Shown here: piece by piece, positions 4,862-7,342 of the stretch | Layout of the letters: each line of letters begins with the position of its first letter | How positions within the stretch are numbered: position 1 is the first letter of the stretch | Assembly (NCBI GenBank): GCA_946183385.1 | Contig: CAMHBN010000089.1 | Span: 1-7,342, forward strand | Direction of reading: 5' to 3' | Source: an uncultured Ruminococcus sp. | GTDB lineage: Bacteria; Bacillota; Clostridia; Oscillospirales; Ruminococcaceae | DNA length: 7,342 bases | Made by a program: the position numbers and the translations under genes | The notes under the pieces: model-generated | Seen by the model: only the letters and a program-made list of their open reading frames with translations | What the model was told of the DNA's origin: nothing | Database searches by the model: none

Positions 4862-4948
4862 CATATCGGGAAAGTGACGGTTTTTTTATCTGTTATTTCA
4901 GCATTTTGTAAAAAAATATGATTTCAGCCGCACAAATAACCGTTATTC

Positions 4949-4977
4949 TTGATTTGTTCATAATTATATGATATAAT
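4949..4977 (+). promoter_or_regulatory. Sigma-A promoter of the sensor-GGDEF gene
   Basis: TTGATT (4949-4954), a 17-base spacer and TATAAT (4972-4977) make a strong promoter. Transcription should start near 4984, giving a leader of about 42 bases. The -10 region lies inside one of two identical 13-base repeats. Confidence 0.8.
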
Positions 4978-4996
4978 TGGTTTATTATATGATATA
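4963..4996. repeat. Two identical 13-bp direct repeats over the promoter
   Basis: ATTATATGATATA occurs at 4963-4975 and again at 4984-4996. The copies are 21 bp apart start to start, i.e. two turns of the helix. The first overlaps the end of the spacer and most of the -10 box; the second begins at the predicted transcription start. This placement is suitable for cooperative repression. Low-complexity AT sequence makes chance more likely than for a mixed sequence. Confidence 0.6.
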
Positions 4997-5025
4997 GGGC
5001 GTATCATCTGAAAGCAGGTGAATCT

Positions 5026-6963
5026 GTGGAACACTGTCCAAAGCTGATTGGAGTGTGTCTCTCGACCATTCAGGACGAGGATCGCTTCCATTTTATAAAA
5101 TCTCTGAATAAATATGCTGTTTCGAGCGGGTACAGGCTTCTCATATTCAATGCCTGCACCGACCTCTACGAGGACGACAACTCCAACTACAAGGGCGAGG
5201 GAGCTGTATACAAGCTCATACCGTACAAGAAGCTCTCGGCGCTGGTGATAATGTCGAGCTTCATCTACGACAAGAAGGTCGTGAAGAGCATCGTTGATAC
5301 TGCAAAGTCGAACGGCGTGCCCGTCATTTCCATAGACAAGGAGATGGAGGGCTGCATAAATCTGTCGTTTTCATACGCGGATACCTTCGAGCGTATCTGC
5401 CGCCACGTCATTGAGGCTCACGGAGCACGTAAGCTGTATATGATAGCGGGTATTGAGGGCAATGAGTTCTCCGAGGACAGGATAGCGGGCTTCAGAAGAG
5501 CTCTCGAAGCCAACGATATCGAATTTGAAGAGGATAATGTCGGCTACGGCTGCTTCTGGGAGGGACCGACTACGGACCTCCTCAACAGGTGGTTCGTTAC
5601 CGAACACCGTTCCGTTCCCGAAGCAATAATATGCGCAAATGATACTATGGCTGTGCTGGCGAGCAACTACATACAGCGTCTTGGATTCAGAGTGCCCGAG
5701 GACTGTATAATCACGGGCTTTGACGGCACGATACAGGCGGAGTATCACCTTCCGCATCTCACGACCTGCCGCCAGAACTACGACGAGATGGGCAGACGAC
5801 TTATAGATACGGTGATCCGCGTCGAGCGCGGCGAGGAGTGCAGCGGCGGAACAGTTGATTTTCACATAATGCTGTCGCAGTCGTGCGGCTGCATGAAAAT
5901 GGACAAGCACAATGTCAACGACTCCATGAGGCTGATACTCGAACGCTTTAAGCAGTCAGCCTACCGTCAGGTGCTTATGTGCGACCTGCAGTCGGCTGTC
6001 TCGAAGGTCAACGACATAAACGAGCTGCCGCAGCTGCTGATGGATAAGTTCCAGTTCAGCACCAGCGTTTTCGCTCTGAATACAGACGTGCTCGAGCCGC
6101 CGGATTTCGGCGAGCAGCACGATTCCGAGTACCCCTTCACAGAGAAGCTCAATGTGCTCTGTCAGCGTTATCACTGGGTCGAGCAGCCTCCGTGCGAGGT
6201 GGAGCTCAGCGAGCTCCTGCCCGATTATCCTTCCATTACAAGGCGTCCCGAGCCGATAATTATATGCTGTCTGCATTTTCAGGGTATGGTGCTCGGTTAC
6301 TGCGCCTTCCAGCCGCGTATAGACTTCGATGAATACGAGAGGATGCATACTCTCATGAGCGCGATGGATTCATCATTCGGTACGTTCCACAGCAGGATGC
6401 ATATCCAGTACATAAACGCCCGGCTCATTGCCGTGAACGAGCAGCTGCGCGTATCCTCGCTCCACGACTTTATGACGGGTCTGCTCAACCGCCGCGGTTT
6501 TTACGCCGAGACAGAGAAGCTCATCAATTCGGAGAATATCTCGGATGGCAGACAGATAGCACTTATTTTCGCGGACCTCGACGGTCTGAAGCATATCAAC
6601 GACAACTTCGGTCACAACGAGGGCGACAACGCGATAATCACTCTCGGTCATGCGCTGCTCGTGAGCTCCGTGCGCGGCGAGATATGCGCGAGATTCGGCG
6701 GAGATGAGTTCTGCGTCGCCGTGACGACCTCGGAGAGCCTTGCGAAAAAATACTGCGAGGGCTTCAAAAACAGTGTGACGGATTATCTGCAAAGCTACAA
6801 TGCAAGCTCGGGCAAGCAGTATAAGGTGGAGGCGAGTATCGGATTCTACCTGAACTCGCTGAGTGACGGCCTCGACCTCGAGGAGCTCGTCGCTACTGCC
6901 GACAAGCTTATGTACGAGGAAAAAATGGCGAGAAAAGCAAGAAAAAATGAACAGCAAGCGTAA
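5026..6963 (+). CDS. LacI-type ligand-binding sensor fused to GGDEF diguanylate cyclase
   Basis: This 645-residue soluble protein has three parts. Residues ~5-290 form a periplasmic-binding-protein-like domain of the LacI/GalR type (KLIGVCLS, PVISIDKE, IAGFRRALE, PEAIICANDTMA, ITGFDGT), without a DNA-binding helix-turn-helix, ending in SCGC (Cys287, Cys289). Residues ~300-470 look GAF-like, followed by a short helix. Residues ~478-640 are a GGDEF domain: DFMTGLLNRRGF (481-492), metal ligand region FADLDGLKHINDNFGH (515-530) and intact GGDEF (558-562). It should make cyclic di-GMP from two GTP. The product-inhibition RxxD site is missing (aligned residues VRGE before ICARF). No signal peptide or membrane span is present, so the ligand, probably a sugar or related molecule, would be sensed inside the cell. 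GTG start with AGCAGGTG 5 bases upstream. Confidence 0.9.
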   Translation: MEHCPKLIGVCLSTIQDEDRFHFIKSLNKYAVSSGYRLLIFNACTDLYEDDNSNYKGEGAVYKLIPYKKLSALVIMSSFIYDKKVVKSIVDTAKSNGVPVISIDKEMEGCINLSFSYADTFERICRHVIEAHGARKLYMIAGIEGNEFSEDRIAGFRRALEANDIEFEEDNVGYGCFWEGPTTDLLNRWFVTEHRSVPEAIICANDTMAVLASNYIQRLGFRVPEDCIITGFDGTIQAEYHLPHLTTCRQNYDEMGRRLIDTVIRVERGEECSGGTVDFHIMLSQSCGCMKMDKHNVNDSMRLILERFKQSAYRQVLMCDLQSAVSKVNDINELPQLLMDKFQFSTSVFALNTDVLEPPDFGEQHDSEYPFTEKLNVLCQRYHWVEQPPCEVELSELLPDYPSITRRPEPIIICCLHFQGMVLGYCAFQPRIDFDEYERMHTLMSAMDSSFGTFHSRMHIQYINARLIAVNEQLRVSSLHDFMTGLLNRRGFYAETEKLINSENISDGRQIALIFADLDGLKHINDNFGHNEGDNAIITLGHALLVSSVRGEICARFGGDEFCVAVTTSESLAKKYCEGFKNSVTDYLQSYNASSGKQYKVEASIGFYLNSLSDGLDLEELVATADKLMYEEKMARKARKNEQQA

Positions 6964-7342
6964 ACGAAGAATTATCATGATCGCGGTCATTGCCGTTGTC
7001 GTGCTCGCGCTCGACTGGTGGGGCTTCTCGATGAAGCCCGTGTACTATACCGTCAGCTCGGACAAAACGGGCGAGCCTGTGCGTATCGTGTTCATCTCCG
7101 ATCTGCACAACAGCTTCTACGGCGGACGCGACCAGTCGGGGCTGTGGGAAGCAATAGAGGAGGCTGAGCCCGATATCGTGCTCTTCGGCGGCGACGTCAT
7201 CGACAGCCGCGCAAAGGGTACGAAAAACGCCCTCACGCTGATGAGGCTCGCGGCGGAGAAGTACCCGTGCGCCTACGCGGCAGGCAACCACGAAGGGCGG
7301 CGCAAGGACAAGGAGGCTTTCTTCGCGGAGGCAGAGGAGCTC
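6947..7342 (+). CDS. Membrane-anchored metallophosphoesterase, N-terminal part (partial)
   Basis: The gene runs off the right edge; 132 codons are seen. It starts MNSKRKRRIIMIAVIAVVVLALDWWG: a basic stretch then a hydrophobic segment (about residues 9-22), i.e. a signal anchor that would place the catalytic domain outside. Calcineurin-like phosphoesterase motifs follow in order: DLH (Asp52, His54), GGDVID (Asp83) and GNHE (Asn114, His115), with the usual spacing. It resembles the YkuE-like group, but the substrate cannot be told. The start codon overlaps the 3' end of the sensor-GGDEF gene by 17 bases in another frame, so the two are likely co-transcribed and translationally coupled. The ribosome binding site is weak (GGCGAGAAAAGCAAG), in keeping with coupling. 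Confidence 0.88.
   Translation, partial: MNSKRKRRIIMIAVIAVVVLALDWWGFSMKPVYYTVSSDKTGEPVRIVFISDLHNSFYGGRDQSGLWEAIEEAEPDIVLFGGDVIDSRAKGTKNALTLMRLAAEKYPCAYAAGNHEGRRKDKEAFFAEAEEL

Noticed and set aside
3330..4877. Plus-strand reading frame of 515 codons across the end of hydG and all of sigG
   Set aside because: It overlaps hydG out of frame, runs through a strong terminator and is antisense to sigG. The translated sequence is Arg/Leu-rich without motifs.
6373..6990. Minus-strand reading frame of 205 codons opposite the GGDEF domain
   Set aside because: Antisense to the conserved GGDEF coding region; no motifs.

Overview
The window looks like chromosomal DNA of an anaerobic, endospore-lineage Firmicute, most like Ruminococcaceae/Oscillospiraceae (Ruminococcus-like). 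This is an inference from four things: a sporulation sigma factor of the SigG type, [FeFe]-hydrogenase maturation genes, a LacI-type-sensor/GGDEF protein, and the intergenic TGTAGGGG and CTCTG-loop hairpin repeats I associate with this group. Most of the window has a G+C in the mid-50s percent. The first ~250 bases are clearly AT-rich (about 37% G+C by hand count over 1-180).

Layout. (1) 1-250, minus strand: the 5' end of an AT-rich Mrr-type restriction gene behind its own near-consensus promoter. (2) 271-775, minus strand: a small two-repeat YegP/DUF1508 protein with a near-consensus promoter and a strong terminator. (3) 819-997, plus strand: a perfect sigma-A promoter overlapped by a TTGACA-N6-TGTCAA dyad. 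It drives a short structured RNA ending in a terminator that competes with an antiterminator pairing. (4) 1007-1825: a cytoplasmic lipase-like alpha/beta hydrolase starting 9 bases past the terminator T-run. (5) 1831-3783: a TM1266-type hydrogenase regulator and the H-cluster maturase HydG, separated and preceded by palindromic TGTAGGGG elements. (6) 3784-3990: a run of hairpins with matching loops plus a long bidirectional terminator. (7) 4002-4775, minus strand: SigG. (8) 4949-7342: a sugar-sensor-like/GGDEF protein behind a promoter with two identical 13-bp repeats 21 bp apart. It overlaps by 17 bases a membrane-anchored metallophosphoesterase that runs off the window.

How the parts work together. 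The clear functional pair is TM1266 regulator + HydG, which serves assembly of the [FeFe]-hydrogenase active site. HydE, HydF and the hydrogenase itself are not in the window. The GGDEF protein and the metallophosphoesterase are probably co-transcribed. SigG, YegP-like, Mrr and the lipase look like independent units. No tRNA, rRNA, CRISPR array or transposase was seen. The least explained parts are the structured leader before the lipase and the regulatory repeats before the GGDEF gene.
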